This document shows positions 53,000 to 61,771 of a stretch of DNA of 64,000 nucleotides, one piece after another. Every line of letters starts with the position of its first letter. The stretch's first letter is position 1. The notes below the pieces were generated by a model, which had not been told where the DNA came from, ran no database searches, and saw only the letters and a program-made list of their open reading frames with translations. This DNA is from Terriglobales bacterium (GTDB taxonomy: Bacteria; Acidobacteriota; Terriglobia; Terriglobales; Acidobacteriaceae), in the NCBI GenBank assembly GCA_025934735.1, contig JAICWP010000004.1:228640-292639 (forward strand). The letters are read 5' to 3'. A program made the translations under genes and the position numbers.

Positions 53000-54166
53000 T
53001 TATCCAGCTTGCTTCATGGGCGTGTTCTGGTCGGAGCGGAAGCGCAGCAGGGCGCCGATGTGGCCTACATTCTCCAGGTCAGCGTTCTGTTCCACGTAGA
53101 TAATTTCAATGCCCTTGCGCAAGGCATCGCCAATAAGCACATCGGCGATGTCGCTGAGCTGGCGAACCGGCTGGCCGCACACGGCACAGCTGTCGCCCAT
53201 GTGGAAGTCGAGGTGGCCGCAATTGGTGCATTCCACGCCCGGGGCTTCGAACTTATCGCCCAGCAGGAGCGCCTGAACCTCACCGGTCTCCAGCGAACGC
53301 AGCACGCGGCGCAGGCCGACAGCGCCGCGGCCGTTGCGCTGAGCCTGGCCCAGCACCTCGCGCAGCACGCCTTCGCTGCGGTTGACGCGCGCTTCGGTCA
53401 GCACGCGCAGGCCTTGCTCGCGAACCTGCTCCAGGGTAGCGGTTGCAGGATCCAAAGCCACCCGCCCAAGCAAATGCTGGCGTACATAAGAATGCAGATG
53501 AGGTTCGAACTCGGCCCAGGTTTCGTCCCGGCAGCCAACGATGAAATTTCCGGACATGCCGGTGTCGTAAAGTTCTTTCATACGTTCGGCGACCACCTTG
53601 AAGTGGTGCATGGCTTCGTGCTCCACGTGGCGCTGCGCGTGTCCGGCGTCGTACCCGGCAAAACCGTCGCTGCGGCCGCGGCGCGGCAATTCCGCCTTGA
53701 TCTCTTCGCGCTCCGCAACGTCGTCCAGGGTAAGCCCGAAGCGGCGTGCCTGGGTGCGATTCACCAGCACCACCGCAGCACGGTACATGCTGCCCAGGAT
53801 GGCGGCCAGGGGCCGCAGGTGGAAACGCTGATTGACCGAAATACTGCTCCCGGCAAGGCGTGGCGGCAGGTCGAACTCGCGCCAGAATCCCTGCTGCGAA
53901 CAGGCAAAAATTGCCTTCGCCCGCGCCTGGTTGCCGTGCAGGCTCTCGGCGATTTCCAGGATGCGGTCCAGGTCGGCGCGCGCGCTCTTCCCCTTGCCGT
54001 TCTTATCCACTTCGCGCAGGGCGGAGCGCACCAGGTCTTTGGCCAGGATGGCCTCTTCGCGATGGGATTTGTTGAGTGGTGTCCGCGGCTGGAAATAAAA
54101 GCTCAGGGCGGAACCTTCCCCGCATTCAAACTGAGCCAGTTCGCGGATGTCTTGGCGACGGATCAT
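53000..54166 (-). CDS. Bacterial eRF1-like (baeRF) protein with zinc ribbon
   Basis: A 388-residue protein related to archaeal/eukaryotic release factor aeRF1 and Pelota. The C-terminal third is eRF1-domain-3-like: GAVGLRRVLRSLETGEVQALLLGD, a zinc ribbon VECTNCGHLDFHMGDSCAVCGQ (C313, C316, C327, C330) and IEIIYVEQ...GHIGALLRF. The middle (about 118-220) is the RNase-H-like domain 2, with RSDGFAGYDAGHAQRHVEHEAMHHF where classical factors carry GGQ; no exact GGQ exists. Start ATG 54166 has AGGAGGTGGGG upstream. It lies 25 bases after the HPF-sigma gene, the same transcript. A role in ribosome rescue or peptidyl-tRNA release is inferred from the family. Confidence 0.85.
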   Translation of the reverse strand: MIRRQDIRELAQFECGEGSALSFYFQPRTPLNKSHREEAILAKDLVRSALREVDKNGKGKSARADLDRILEIAESLHGNQARAKAIFACSQQGFWREFDLPPRLAGSSISVNQRFHLRPLAAILGSMYRAAVVLVNRTQARRFGLTLDDVAEREEIKAELPRRGRSDGFAGYDAGHAQRHVEHEAMHHFKVVAERMKELYDTGMSGNFIVGCRDETWAEFEPHLHSYVRQHLLGRVALDPATATLEQVREQGLRVLTEARVNRSEGVLREVLGQAQRNGRGAVGLRRVLRSLETGEVQALLLGDKFEAPGVECTNCGHLDFHMGDSCAVCGQPVRQLSDIADVLIGDALRKGIEIIYVEQNADLENVGHIGALLRFRSDQNTPMKQAG

Positions 54167-54191
54167 TCCCCACCTCCTCTGCAAGTAAGGG

Positions 54192-55238
54192 TCAAGCAGT
54201 CTTGGAATGTTGCAACAGCTTGTCGCGGAATTCGTTGGGGATGGGCAAAGCCTTGCGCAGGTGATCGCGGGCAGAACTCACCGAAAGCCGCACCTGCTCC
54301 GGCTTGCGGTCGGTGATGGCGGCAATCTCTTCCACCGTGAAGCCCTCGATGGCGTTGAGGATGAAGGCCTCGCGATTTTCGCGGGGAGCGCTGAGCAGCG
54401 CCGCCTCTACCAGGCTGATCATCTCGTCGGAGGCAGCAATGTCCTCGGGCGTGGCCATGCCTCGGTCCGGGATAATGTCCTGCGCGATCAACTGCTCGTC
54501 AGGCTGGTGATACTGCAACTGAGGCTCGTCGCTGGCGCGCACGTTGGGGGCGCGCTGGTTGCGTTGCAGGGGGACGTCCTCCGGCGCTTCGCTTGCGCGA
54601 GCAGCCAGGTCATCAATGGCGCGCATGGAAAGACGGTAGAGCCACGGCTCCAGGGCCAGGCGCTCCGGCTTATCCAGTCCATCGCCCAGTGCATTGACTA
54701 CCGCTTCATTAATCACTTCCGTGGGGGTCAGCATCTCCGCGGCGAGCTGATCAATGCTTTCCCGGTAGCGGAGTTCACGTTCCACAAAGCGCTGCAGCCG
54801 GCCCAGATTGGCATTCACGTAGCCGCTGATGTCCTCGCTGGAAACGGTGGGCGGCTGCACCGCTGCCACCGTCTGCTCAAAGGGCACCTGGGGCTGCGGG
54901 CGGGTACGGCCTACCCGCCGCCAGCGCGGCCACTTGTGCTGGTTGCGCAGGTGATCCTTGTGCTTGGTCAGTTGCTCCACCAGGTCCTCGAACGCACCTT
55001 TTATAGCCGTGGTGGCCGTGGGCGAGTGCTCCTGGGCTGCCATCTGCCCGGAAGGCAGGCGCAGGTTCAGCGACACGGCAAAGCCTTCCCGGACGGAATT
55101 CTGCTCCACGATTCCCTTCAGGTGGATCAATTCCGGACGGAAGACCTGCAGCCGCTTGCGAATCTTCTCTACTTGTTGGTTGATTTCTTTTTCTATGTCG
55201 GGAGTCTTATTAACTTTGTAGCTAAAATGGACATTCAT
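54192..55238 (-). CDS. HPF/RaiA-like ribosome hibernation domain fused to sigma-70-like factor
   Basis: A 348-residue two-part protein. Residues 1-105 match the S30AE/HPF fold: MNVHFSYKVNKTPDIEKEINQQVEKIRKRL, FAVSLNLRLPSGQMAAQ, AIKGAFEDLVEQLTKHKD. After a Pro-rich linker (about 106-133) residues 135-212 resemble sigma region 2 (LTPTEVINEAVVNALG, EPWLYRLSMRAIDDL), and residues 270-332 resemble sigma region 4 (SAPRENREAFILNAIEGFTVEEIAAITDRKPEQVRLSVSSARDHLRKAL). ATG 55238 has GAGG upstream. It is followed by the baeRF gene in the same transcript. Each half is recognisable; the combined function is unknown. Ribosome occupancy could control promoter choice, which is inference. Confidence 0.86.
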   Translation of the reverse strand: MNVHFSYKVNKTPDIEKEINQQVEKIRKRLQVFRPELIHLKGIVEQNSVREGFAVSLNLRLPSGQMAAQEHSPTATTAIKGAFEDLVEQLTKHKDHLRNQHKWPRWRRVGRTRPQPQVPFEQTVAAVQPPTVSSEDISGYVNANLGRLQRFVERELRYRESIDQLAAEMLTPTEVINEAVVNALGDGLDKPERLALEPWLYRLSMRAIDDLAARASEAPEDVPLQRNQRAPNVRASDEPQLQYHQPDEQLIAQDIIPDRGMATPEDIAASDEMISLVEAALLSAPRENREAFILNAIEGFTVEEIAAITDRKPEQVRLSVSSARDHLRKALPIPNEFRDKLLQHSKTA

Positions 55239-55463
55239 GCAAGCCTCGGAAGCCGGGTGCAGGACCCGTCCTGCTGAAGTCCCTACGAATTGATTCTACA
55301 CCCGTAGCGGTAGAAGCATTCACCCTTTGGGGAGTTGCTTTTCCCGCTCCGGGAAGCACGGGATTTCGGGCTTCCCCCGTTCTCATCCGAGTTGGCTGTT
55401 ATCCTGTGGGACATGCTGCCCGGGCGTGCTACAAGGGACATCCTCGCACCCGGGCTGCAGCCC

Positions 55464-55475
55464 TGATTCGAATCA
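55464..55475 (+). repeat. 12-bp perfect palindrome before uppP
   Basis: TGATTCGAATCA lies 11 bases upstream of the uppP TTG start, partly overlapping its leader. It could be an operator or chance; nothing else supports it. Confidence 0.35.
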
Positions 55476-55486
55476 TCGGAGCCGAC

Positions 55487-56413
55487 TTGAACCACTATCT
55501 CCTTTCCCTTCTTCTGGGAATCGTTGAAGGCCTCACCGAGTTCCTTCCCGTCAGCTCCACCGCCCACCTGCGCCTTTCCGAGGCTTTTCTGGGCGTGGAC
55601 CTCTCCAGCGGGTATTGGAAGATGTACTCCATCGTCATACAGTTGGGGGCCATTCTCTGCTTACCCATCTACTTCCGGGAGCGCATCCGCGAGTTTGTAG
55701 CCACTTTTCCCCATGGGCGCGATGGCAAGCACACCATCTGGACCCACCCTTTGAGCCTCACCGCGGTGGCCTTTGTGTTCACCGCTGTTCCTGCCCTGCT
55801 GCTCACAAAAGTGATCGGCAAGAATCTCGAAAGCGTGCACGTGATGGCGTATTCGCTGGTGATTGGCGGCGTGATGATGTGGGTAGTGGACTCCGTTTAT
55901 GGCCCGCCACGGCTGCTGCCCGCGCAATCGGTGGGCGCTGCCGCCGGCACCAGCACACGCGTCCTCGGCTACAGGACCGAGCACGTGGAGCAGATGACGC
56001 TGAGCCAGGCCATCTGGATCGGCATCTGCCAGATCTTTTCGGCGGTGTTCCCTGGCACCTCGCGCTCCATGGCCACCATCGCCGCCGGCCAGGTCACGGG
56101 CATGTCGCGGCCGGCAGCCTTGGAGTTTTCCTTCTTTTTATCTATTCCAACCATGGTGGCGGCCACCGGCTACGACCTGTTTAAATCGTTCCACCACAAG
56201 CCGGGCGCGGCTGATATCGGCATTGCCCCGCACACCGGACAGGAGTGGGTGGTGCTGGCCATCGGATTCGTGGTGTCCTTCATCGTGGCCTATGCCGTAG
56301 TCGCCTGGTTCATGAACTGGGTGCGCAAGCGCGGCTTCGTGCCATTCGCCGTCTACCGCATCGTTCTGGGGATTGTGGTCTTCGCCTGGGCCGCGCGCAT
56401 GGCCGTCCATTAG
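55487..56413 (+). CDS. uppP: Undecaprenyl-diphosphatase (UppP/BacA)
   Basis: A 308-residue inner-membrane enzyme that dephosphorylates undecaprenyl pyrophosphate, recycling the lipid carrier for peptidoglycan. Signature motifs are GIVEGLTEFLPVSSTAHL (about 9-26) and PGTSRSMATIAAGQ. Eight or so membrane segments are visible. TTG 55487 is chosen because GGAG lies five bases upstream and the product LNHYLLSLLLGIVEG matches the family N-terminus. An extra loop (about 150-175, AQSVGAAAGTSTRVLG) makes it longer than the usual 270 residues. Confidence 0.93.
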   Translation: MNHYLLSLLLGIVEGLTEFLPVSSTAHLRLSEAFLGVDLSSGYWKMYSIVIQLGAILCLPIYFRERIREFVATFPHGRDGKHTIWTHPLSLTAVAFVFTAVPALLLTKVIGKNLESVHVMAYSLVIGGVMMWVVDSVYGPPRLLPAQSVGAAAGTSTRVLGYRTEHVEQMTLSQAIWIGICQIFSAVFPGTSRSMATIAAGQVTGMSRPAALEFSFFLSIPTMVAATGYDLFKSFHHKPGAADIGIAPHTGQEWVVLAIGFVVSFIVAYAVVAWFMNWVRKRGFVPFAVYRIVLGIVVFAWAARMAVH

Positions 56414-56444
56414 ATTTCGGACGTTGCCATCCAGTTTTCTTGTC

Positions 56445-56466
56445 CTGCGGGCACCCTCGCCCGCAG
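56445..56466 (+). terminator. Hairpin after uppP
   Basis: CTGCGGGC (56445-56452) pairs perfectly with GCCCGCAG (56459-56466) around ACCCTC, 31 bases past the uppP stop. No T-run follows, so termination is uncertain. Confidence 0.4.
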
Positions 56467-56654
56467 CCTGGCGGCATACGACAACGACGAACAGTTCGCT
56501 TTCGCCGTCGCCCCAGAACTAACTCGGCACATTACCCTAAACTTTCCCGTTTCCCGCAGCCGACTTTCTGGCATAATTCTTTTGCTCTGGCGTATTTCGT
56601 GCACCGAAGGCGGTTAGAAGTGCCTGTGTGCAGGCACGGGACCGCCGCTGGTGA

Positions 56655-59027
56655 ATGCGCCCCATGAGGTATTTCTCCAACGCCTTTGTCCCGACCAGCA
56701 ACCGACGGCTCAACGAGCTGATCGGATTCCTGCTGTTCGTCTCCGCGATCCTCCTTTTCCTTGCTCTGGCTTCCTACTCGCCCCTCGACCCTTCCTTGAA
56801 CAGCGCCTCGGCACTCACCGGCTCCCACGCCGCGCGCAACTGGATTGGGGTGGTTGGGGCCATCGCTTCCGACCTGCTGCTGCAGGTGTTCGGAATCGGC
56901 ATTTTCCTTGCACCCTTTTTGCTGGCCCTGCTGGGGGCGCGCTGGTTCCGCTCCCGCCGGACCGCCTCGCCGGTGGCCAAGTCGCTGGGCGCCATCTGGC
57001 TGCAAATTTTTGTGCCCGCGCTGCTGGCCCTGCTGCCCGGCCACCTGCGCTGGCGTCATGTGATTCCCATTGAAGGCCTGATGGGCCGGGTTGTCGGCGA
57101 CTTCCTCATCCACTACTTGAACCTGCTGGGCGCCTACATCGTGTGCGCCAGCGTGATCGCAGTGGCCCTGTACTTCTCCACCGCCTTCTCCTTCAGCACC
57201 GCCAAAGCCTGGGCGGCGGCGCATTGCGGCTTCATTATTGCTCTTCTGGAGCGTTGGCGGGATTGGCGCGCCACCCGGGACAAAGAACGCCTGCAGTGGG
57301 AACTGGATAAGCGGCGCTCCGCCAAGCCGGTGGTCACCGCTCAATTGGTCCCCGGGCGGCAGTCATCGGTGCTTACCCGGACCGGCATCGAAAAAGTGGA
57401 CCAGGACCGCATGGAAGCTCTCTCCCGCGAAGCTGCCAAGGTGCTGGGCACGGAGCCGCCAGAACCAGAAGCAACGCCGGAGCCGGAAGTGGCTGAGCGC
57501 GCCGATACCGGCCAGAAGACCAAGACCACGCTGCCCAAAATCGCCGGGGGCTACAAACTGCCTTCCAGCAGTCTGCTACATCGCCCAGATGAGGCCCACC
57601 GCGTTGACCAGGAGGAGCTGCGCTCGCTGGCCCAGGTGATCACGCAGAAATACGCCGAGTTCGAGGTCCACGGCCAGGTCACGCAAATCAATCCCGGACC
57701 CGTGGTCACCACTTTCGAATACAAGCCGGAAGCCGGCATCAAGTACAGCCGCATTACCGGCCTTACCGACGATCTGTGCCTCGCCTTGCGCGCCGAGAGC
57801 ATTCTCATCGAGCGCATGCCCGGCAAATCCACCGTCGGCCTGCAGGTGCCCAACCGCGAGCGCGAAACCATCTGGCTGCGCGAGGTCATCGAATCGCAGG
57901 AATATTCCGCAGAAAAATCCAAGCTCACTTTGGCTCTGGGCAAGGACATCAACGGCCGCATCGTGGTGGCCAATCTGGCCGGCATGCCCCACCTGCTGAT
58001 CGCCGGCTCTACTGGCGCCGGCAAGAGCGTGGCCATCAACGCCATGATCATGTCCATGCTCTATAAGGCCACGCCGGAACAGGTGCGCTTCATTTTGGTA
58101 GACCCCAAGCGCCTCGAGTTGGGCGTTTATGAAGGCGTGCCACACCTCTACACGCCCATCATTACGGAGCCCAAGCTGGCGGCCAATGCCCTGCGCAATG
58201 CGGTGCGCGAAATGGAGCGCCGCCTGAAGCTGCTGGCCGAAAAAGGCGTGCGCAACATTGATCAGTACAACCAGCTCTTCGAAGATGAAATGCCGACGCT
58301 GTTCGAGAACGGCGGCCAAGAGCAGGAACGGCCCTTGCCGTATCTGGTCATCATCATTGACGAATTGGCTGACCTGATGATGCTCGACTCCGGCAACGTG
58401 GAAGAATCCATCACCCGCCTGGCGCAGATGGCCCGCGCCGTCGGCATCCACCTGATTCTGGCCACGCAGCGCCCCTCGGTGGACGTAATTACCGGGCTGA
58501 TCAAGGCCAACTTCCCCGCCCGCATCTCTTTCCGCGTGGCCACCAAGGTGGATTCGCGCACCATTCTCGACGCCAACGGCTCCGAGTCCCTGCTGGGCCG
58601 CGGCGACATGCTTTACCTGCCTTCCGGCTCCGCCCGCGTGCAGCGCCTGCATGCGCCCTTCGTCACCGAAAAGGAAATTGCCGCCCTCGTGGAGTTTTGG
58701 CGTTCACAAGGGACAGCCGAGTATCAGCAGCACTTCCTGGAAGCACCCAAGGAAGCAGGCTCCGGCGGTTCGGGCGGCGACGCCGAGGGAGAGGGGGGCG
58801 ACGAAAACGATCCCCTGTTCGCAGATGCCGTGCGTCTGGTCATCGAATTCGGCAAAGCATCCACTTCCCTGCTGCAGCGCCGCCTGCGCATCGGCTACGG
58901 CCGTGCCGCCCACCTCATTGATTTGATGGAAAGGGACGGCATTGTGGGCGCCGCCGACGGCCCCAAACCCCGCGAAGTCCTCAAGCGCCCCGGCTGGCTG
59001 AATGAAGTGGAAGAATCCATGCGGTAG
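56655..59027 (+). CDS. ftsK: FtsK/SpoIIIE DNA translocase
   Basis: A 790-residue division-site DNA pump. The N-terminal part (about 20-185) has four membrane helices; a short charged linker follows (about 200-300) with no long Pro/Gln hinge. The motor (about 310-690) has Walker A GSTGAGKSVAINAMI and Walker B YLVIIIDELADLMM, with FILVDPKRLELGVYEGVPHL between. The C-terminal winged-helix gamma domain (about 715-785, DAVRLVIEFGKASTSLLQRRLRIGYGRAAHLIDLME) reads chromosome polarity sites. It would clear DNA from the septum and help dimer resolution. ATG 56655 or 56664 are both possible. Confidence 0.95.
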   Translation: MRPMRYFSNAFVPTSNRRLNELIGFLLFVSAILLFLALASYSPLDPSLNSASALTGSHAARNWIGVVGAIASDLLLQVFGIGIFLAPFLLALLGARWFRSRRTASPVAKSLGAIWLQIFVPALLALLPGHLRWRHVIPIEGLMGRVVGDFLIHYLNLLGAYIVCASVIAVALYFSTAFSFSTAKAWAAAHCGFIIALLERWRDWRATRDKERLQWELDKRRSAKPVVTAQLVPGRQSSVLTRTGIEKVDQDRMEALSREAAKVLGTEPPEPEATPEPEVAERADTGQKTKTTLPKIAGGYKLPSSSLLHRPDEAHRVDQEELRSLAQVITQKYAEFEVHGQVTQINPGPVVTTFEYKPEAGIKYSRITGLTDDLCLALRAESILIERMPGKSTVGLQVPNRERETIWLREVIESQEYSAEKSKLTLALGKDINGRIVVANLAGMPHLLIAGSTGAGKSVAINAMIMSMLYKATPEQVRFILVDPKRLELGVYEGVPHLYTPIITEPKLAANALRNAVREMERRLKLLAEKGVRNIDQYNQLFEDEMPTLFENGGQEQERPLPYLVIIIDELADLMMLDSGNVEESITRLAQMARAVGIHLILATQRPSVDVITGLIKANFPARISFRVATKVDSRTILDANGSESLLGRGDMLYLPSGSARVQRLHAPFVTEKEIAALVEFWRSQGTAEYQQHFLEAPKEAGSGGSGGDAEGEGGDENDPLFADAVRLVIEFGKASTSLLQRRLRIGYGRAAHLIDLMERDGIVGAADGPKPREVLKRPGWLNEVEESMR

Positions 59028-59343
59028 AAACCCGGTCGACAGCTGATTTCACCCCCCTGTTGAGCAGATTTTCTTTTGCAAATCGGTCAGCAATTCAGGT
59101 CCATTTCCGTCCGCGATCATCACAGAGAGATTGTCGGGCTGGTGGTTGGGGAGTCGCTAAACCACTCATCGCTGCCGCACTCCAATTGGCGTGAAATGCC
59201 GACAACACTTTTCATTCAGCCCGGTAGCGTTGAGATTTGTAAAGTATGCTAAAGCCCGTTAGCACCAATCATGATTGCCGAGAATCAACGCGCCGAGTAA
59301 TGTCTGTGGCGACAACCTAGCGCTACTCATGGGAGATACGAGT
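59028..59343. other. Intergenic region, 316 bp
   Basis: Separates ftsK from the DUF4386 gene. It is visibly lower in GC than ftsK. AT-rich words near 59215-59260 may hold the downstream promoter, but no clear pair is seen. No gene supported. Confidence 0.5.
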
Positions 59344-60093
59344 ATGAGTACAGCCGCAGTGGCAGGACAGATTGCAGAAGCATCGCCGCGTTCTCTCGCC
59401 AGGATGGCAGGCGCTTTCCAGTTGCTGGAGGCCCTGACGGCGACATTCGGCGAGGTAATCGTTCTCGGCAAGCTTGTTGTCCCTGGGAACGCCGCATCAA
59501 CAGCGGCCAATATCCTTGGGCACGAACGCTTGTTTTGGCTGGGGTTCGCGTCCTCCCTCATCGGGGTTGTCTCACATATTGCTTGGGCTTTTCTCTTCTA
59601 CCAGTTGTTTAAGGCTGTGAATCGGCGCCTTTCTTTGTTCGCGGCCTTCGTCATTCTCGTGGGATGTGCTGTTCAAGCTGTTACCTGCCTCCTGTATATT
59701 GCTCCCTTGCCGATCCTACAAGCGGGAAGCTCCTTGGGAGCATTTACGCTGCCACAGTTGCAGGGGTTGGCGTTAACGTTCCTGAAACTGAATGGTTATG
59801 CCTTCAATATCTATCTCGTGTTCTTTGGACTCTGGTGCGCCCTGGTCGGCCTCCTCGTTTTCAGGTCAACCTTCATGCCCCGTGTCCTGGGCGTGCTTCT
59901 GGCGATTGCTGGCGTGGGTTGGATGATGTATCTCGTACCGCCGGTCGCAAACCGCTTATTTATCTATATCGCTTGCGCGTCAGCGATCGGTGAAATACCG
60001 CTGGAGCTATGGCTTCTTGTGTTCGCTGTGAACGAACAACGATGGAAGGAGCAGGCCAGCACAACGGAAGCGAGCAAAGGGGACATTTTGTGA
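59344..60093 (+). CDS. DUF4386 family membrane protein
   Basis: A 249-residue integral membrane protein with six or seven hydrophobic segments and no catalytic motif. SPRSLARMAGAFQLLEALTATFGE at the N-terminus, NILGHERLFWLGFASSLIGVVSHIAWAFLFYQLFKAVNRRLS and the C-terminal IGEIPLELWLLVFAVNEQRW match the DUF4386 pattern. Function of the family is unknown. ATG 59344 has GGGAG upstream. GC content and codon use look lower than in flanking genes, so recent transfer is possible. Confidence 0.8.
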   Translation: MSTAAVAGQIAEASPRSLARMAGAFQLLEALTATFGEVIVLGKLVVPGNAASTAANILGHERLFWLGFASSLIGVVSHIAWAFLFYQLFKAVNRRLSLFAAFVILVGCAVQAVTCLLYIAPLPILQAGSSLGAFTLPQLQGLALTFLKLNGYAFNIYLVFFGLWCALVGLLVFRSTFMPRVLGVLLAIAGVGWMMYLVPPVANRLFIYIACASAIGEIPLELWLLVFAVNEQRWKEQASTTEASKGDIL

Positions 60094-60174
60094 CTGAACA
60101 GGCCATTCCTATCGCCATCTATTGTGACACAGCGAAGTGTGTAGCAAACGGAGCGCAGCAAAGGAAATTCGCGT

Positions 60175-60300
60175 GTGGGAAAGCCTTCAGGCGAATTCCA
60201 GATATCCCAGATTAAGTGTCCATGGTGCGGCGAGACGATCCAGCGCAGGCTAAAGTTAGCGAAGGTTGCCATGGTGGGACAATCCCCGCTAAGTGGGTGA
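60175..60300 (+). pseudogene. Possible zinc-ribbon remnant, 41 aa
   Basis: A short frame starting GTG 60175 behind AAAGGAAA encodes SQIKCPWCGETIQRRLKLAKVAMVG, with one CxxC pair. Just upstream, in another frame (about 60090-60215), are more cysteines (YCDTAKC, FACGKAF). Joined by a frameshift they would give a small zinc ribbon. Either a broken gene or two chance frames; weak evidence. Confidence 0.25.
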
Positions 60301-60325
60301 AGAAGATTGTGCTCCTGACGTAAGT

Positions 60326-61705
60326 CTAGATCTCCCCCGAACTTGTGTGCCGCAGTGTTGTGTTGCTGCTCAGCTTCAGCCAATCCCTCTGGTAGGCGAA
60401 CGACACGGCCAGCAGCAGTACTCCCAGAAACACGAAGCTGACGATCCGGTATCCCCGGCTCAGGTCCCAGATGTCATAGGCAAACACCTTTACGACGGTG
60501 GCGGCGATCAGCGCCAGCGCCAGCCAGCGCACATAGGCCCAATTTCGCCAGAATCCCGCCGTCATGAGCAGCGCCGCCTCCACGAACCAGCCCACGCTGA
60601 TCCAGACTTCCTGCAGACGCAGGGCAATGGCAATGGTCACGAATCCGATGGCTAGCGCCAAATGCGTTGCCTGCACGGGCTGCCGTGCGCCTCGCGCCAG
60701 CATCAGGTAAACAATCGCCAGCACGGCGGCAAACCAGGCGCGTCCTCCCGAAGTTTCCAGCATCAGGCAAATGGCCAGAAAGTAAACCACCCCATTGAGC
60801 ACGGAAACCATGAGCAACGTCTGCGGAAATCCACGTTCCTGGACGCCGTGGCCGATCAGTGTGACGAGAGCAAAAATGGCAAAGAACAGCGTGGCAAAAG
60901 CAAAGGTCAGCGCGAATTGTCCGGGCGAATAGAATTCCGCATACCAGGCGAAATAGAGCGCCACCGTCCCGGCAAAACTCAAAACCAGCAGCCGCGGCCA
61001 GCGCCGCGACAAAACCATCAACAGCGTGGACAAATCCAAAAGTGCCAAATAGGAAAGCAGCGCCAACTCATGATTGCGGCCGGTCGAAATCAGCACCGGA
61101 GTGGCAAAGCCGCCGATGAGGGCGAACGCGGCCAGAATTTCCGCGTTTTGCGCCAGGGCCAGGCTGGCCGTCACCGCGGTGACCACCACCATTCCGGCAA
61201 ACGCCACGCCCGGCGGCACCAGTGCATAGAGTTGAAGAGCCGCCCACAGCGACAGGTATAAGGCGCCAACGCCGACCGCCTTCAGGGAATAAGAGAACGC
61301 CTGATAACCACGGCTTCGAAACCACTCGCTCCAGATGACCACCGCCACGCCGGCTACCAACCCGATCAGAATCTGACCCGCGGGCCCGATCCAGTTGCTC
61401 TCGAAGGCATACTTCAGGAAATAGGAAACGCCGATCAGCAGCGCGGCAATGCCAATGCGGTTCAGCCAGTGCGAACCGATGCGCGCCTCCAGCTCGCTGC
61501 GCGGCCGCAGGTTGGGCATGCCCGTTTCATCCCTCCCATGGGGAGGCACGACCTGCAAGCGGGGGGAACGAGCGTCAGTTGCGCTGCCAGGGGCACCGCC
61601 TTCACTGCCGGCTACTCCAGCCAACTGCTCCAGTCGCGAGACGCGAGCCAGCAGTTCTTCCACCAGCCGTTTTAGCTCTCGAATTTCCGCCTGGCTGTCG
61701 TCCAT
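60326..61705 (-). CDS. DUF2339 family multispanning membrane protein
   Basis: A 459-residue protein. An N-terminal coiled-coil (about 1-30, EIRELKRLVEELLARVSRLEQL) precedes a linker and about thirteen membrane helices, starting GSHWLNRIGIAALLIGVSYFLKYAFESNWIGPAGQILIG, the DUF2339 hallmark. Most family members are much longer (often 800 residues or more), so this is a short form. The role is unknown. Its coding strand faces the DUF4386 gene; ATG 61705 is divergent from yjbQ. Confidence 0.85.
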   Translation of the reverse strand: MDDSQAEIRELKRLVEELLARVSRLEQLAGVAGSEGGAPGSATDARSPRLQVVPPHGRDETGMPNLRPRSELEARIGSHWLNRIGIAALLIGVSYFLKYAFESNWIGPAGQILIGLVAGVAVVIWSEWFRSRGYQAFSYSLKAVGVGALYLSLWAALQLYALVPPGVAFAGMVVVTAVTASLALAQNAEILAAFALIGGFATPVLISTGRNHELALLSYLALLDLSTLLMVLSRRWPRLLVLSFAGTVALYFAWYAEFYSPGQFALTFAFATLFFAIFALVTLIGHGVQERGFPQTLLMVSVLNGVVYFLAICLMLETSGGRAWFAAVLAIVYLMLARGARQPVQATHLALAIGFVTIAIALRLQEVWISVGWFVEAALLMTAGFWRNWAYVRWLALALIAATVVKVFAYDIWDLSRGYRIVSFVFLGVLLLAVSFAYQRDWLKLSSNTTLRHTSSGEI

Positions 61706-61771
61706 GGTTAATATGGATGCGGGCTGACGGCCAGACTATTGCGTGCCAACCCAGTTTTCAAGGACGGAGCC

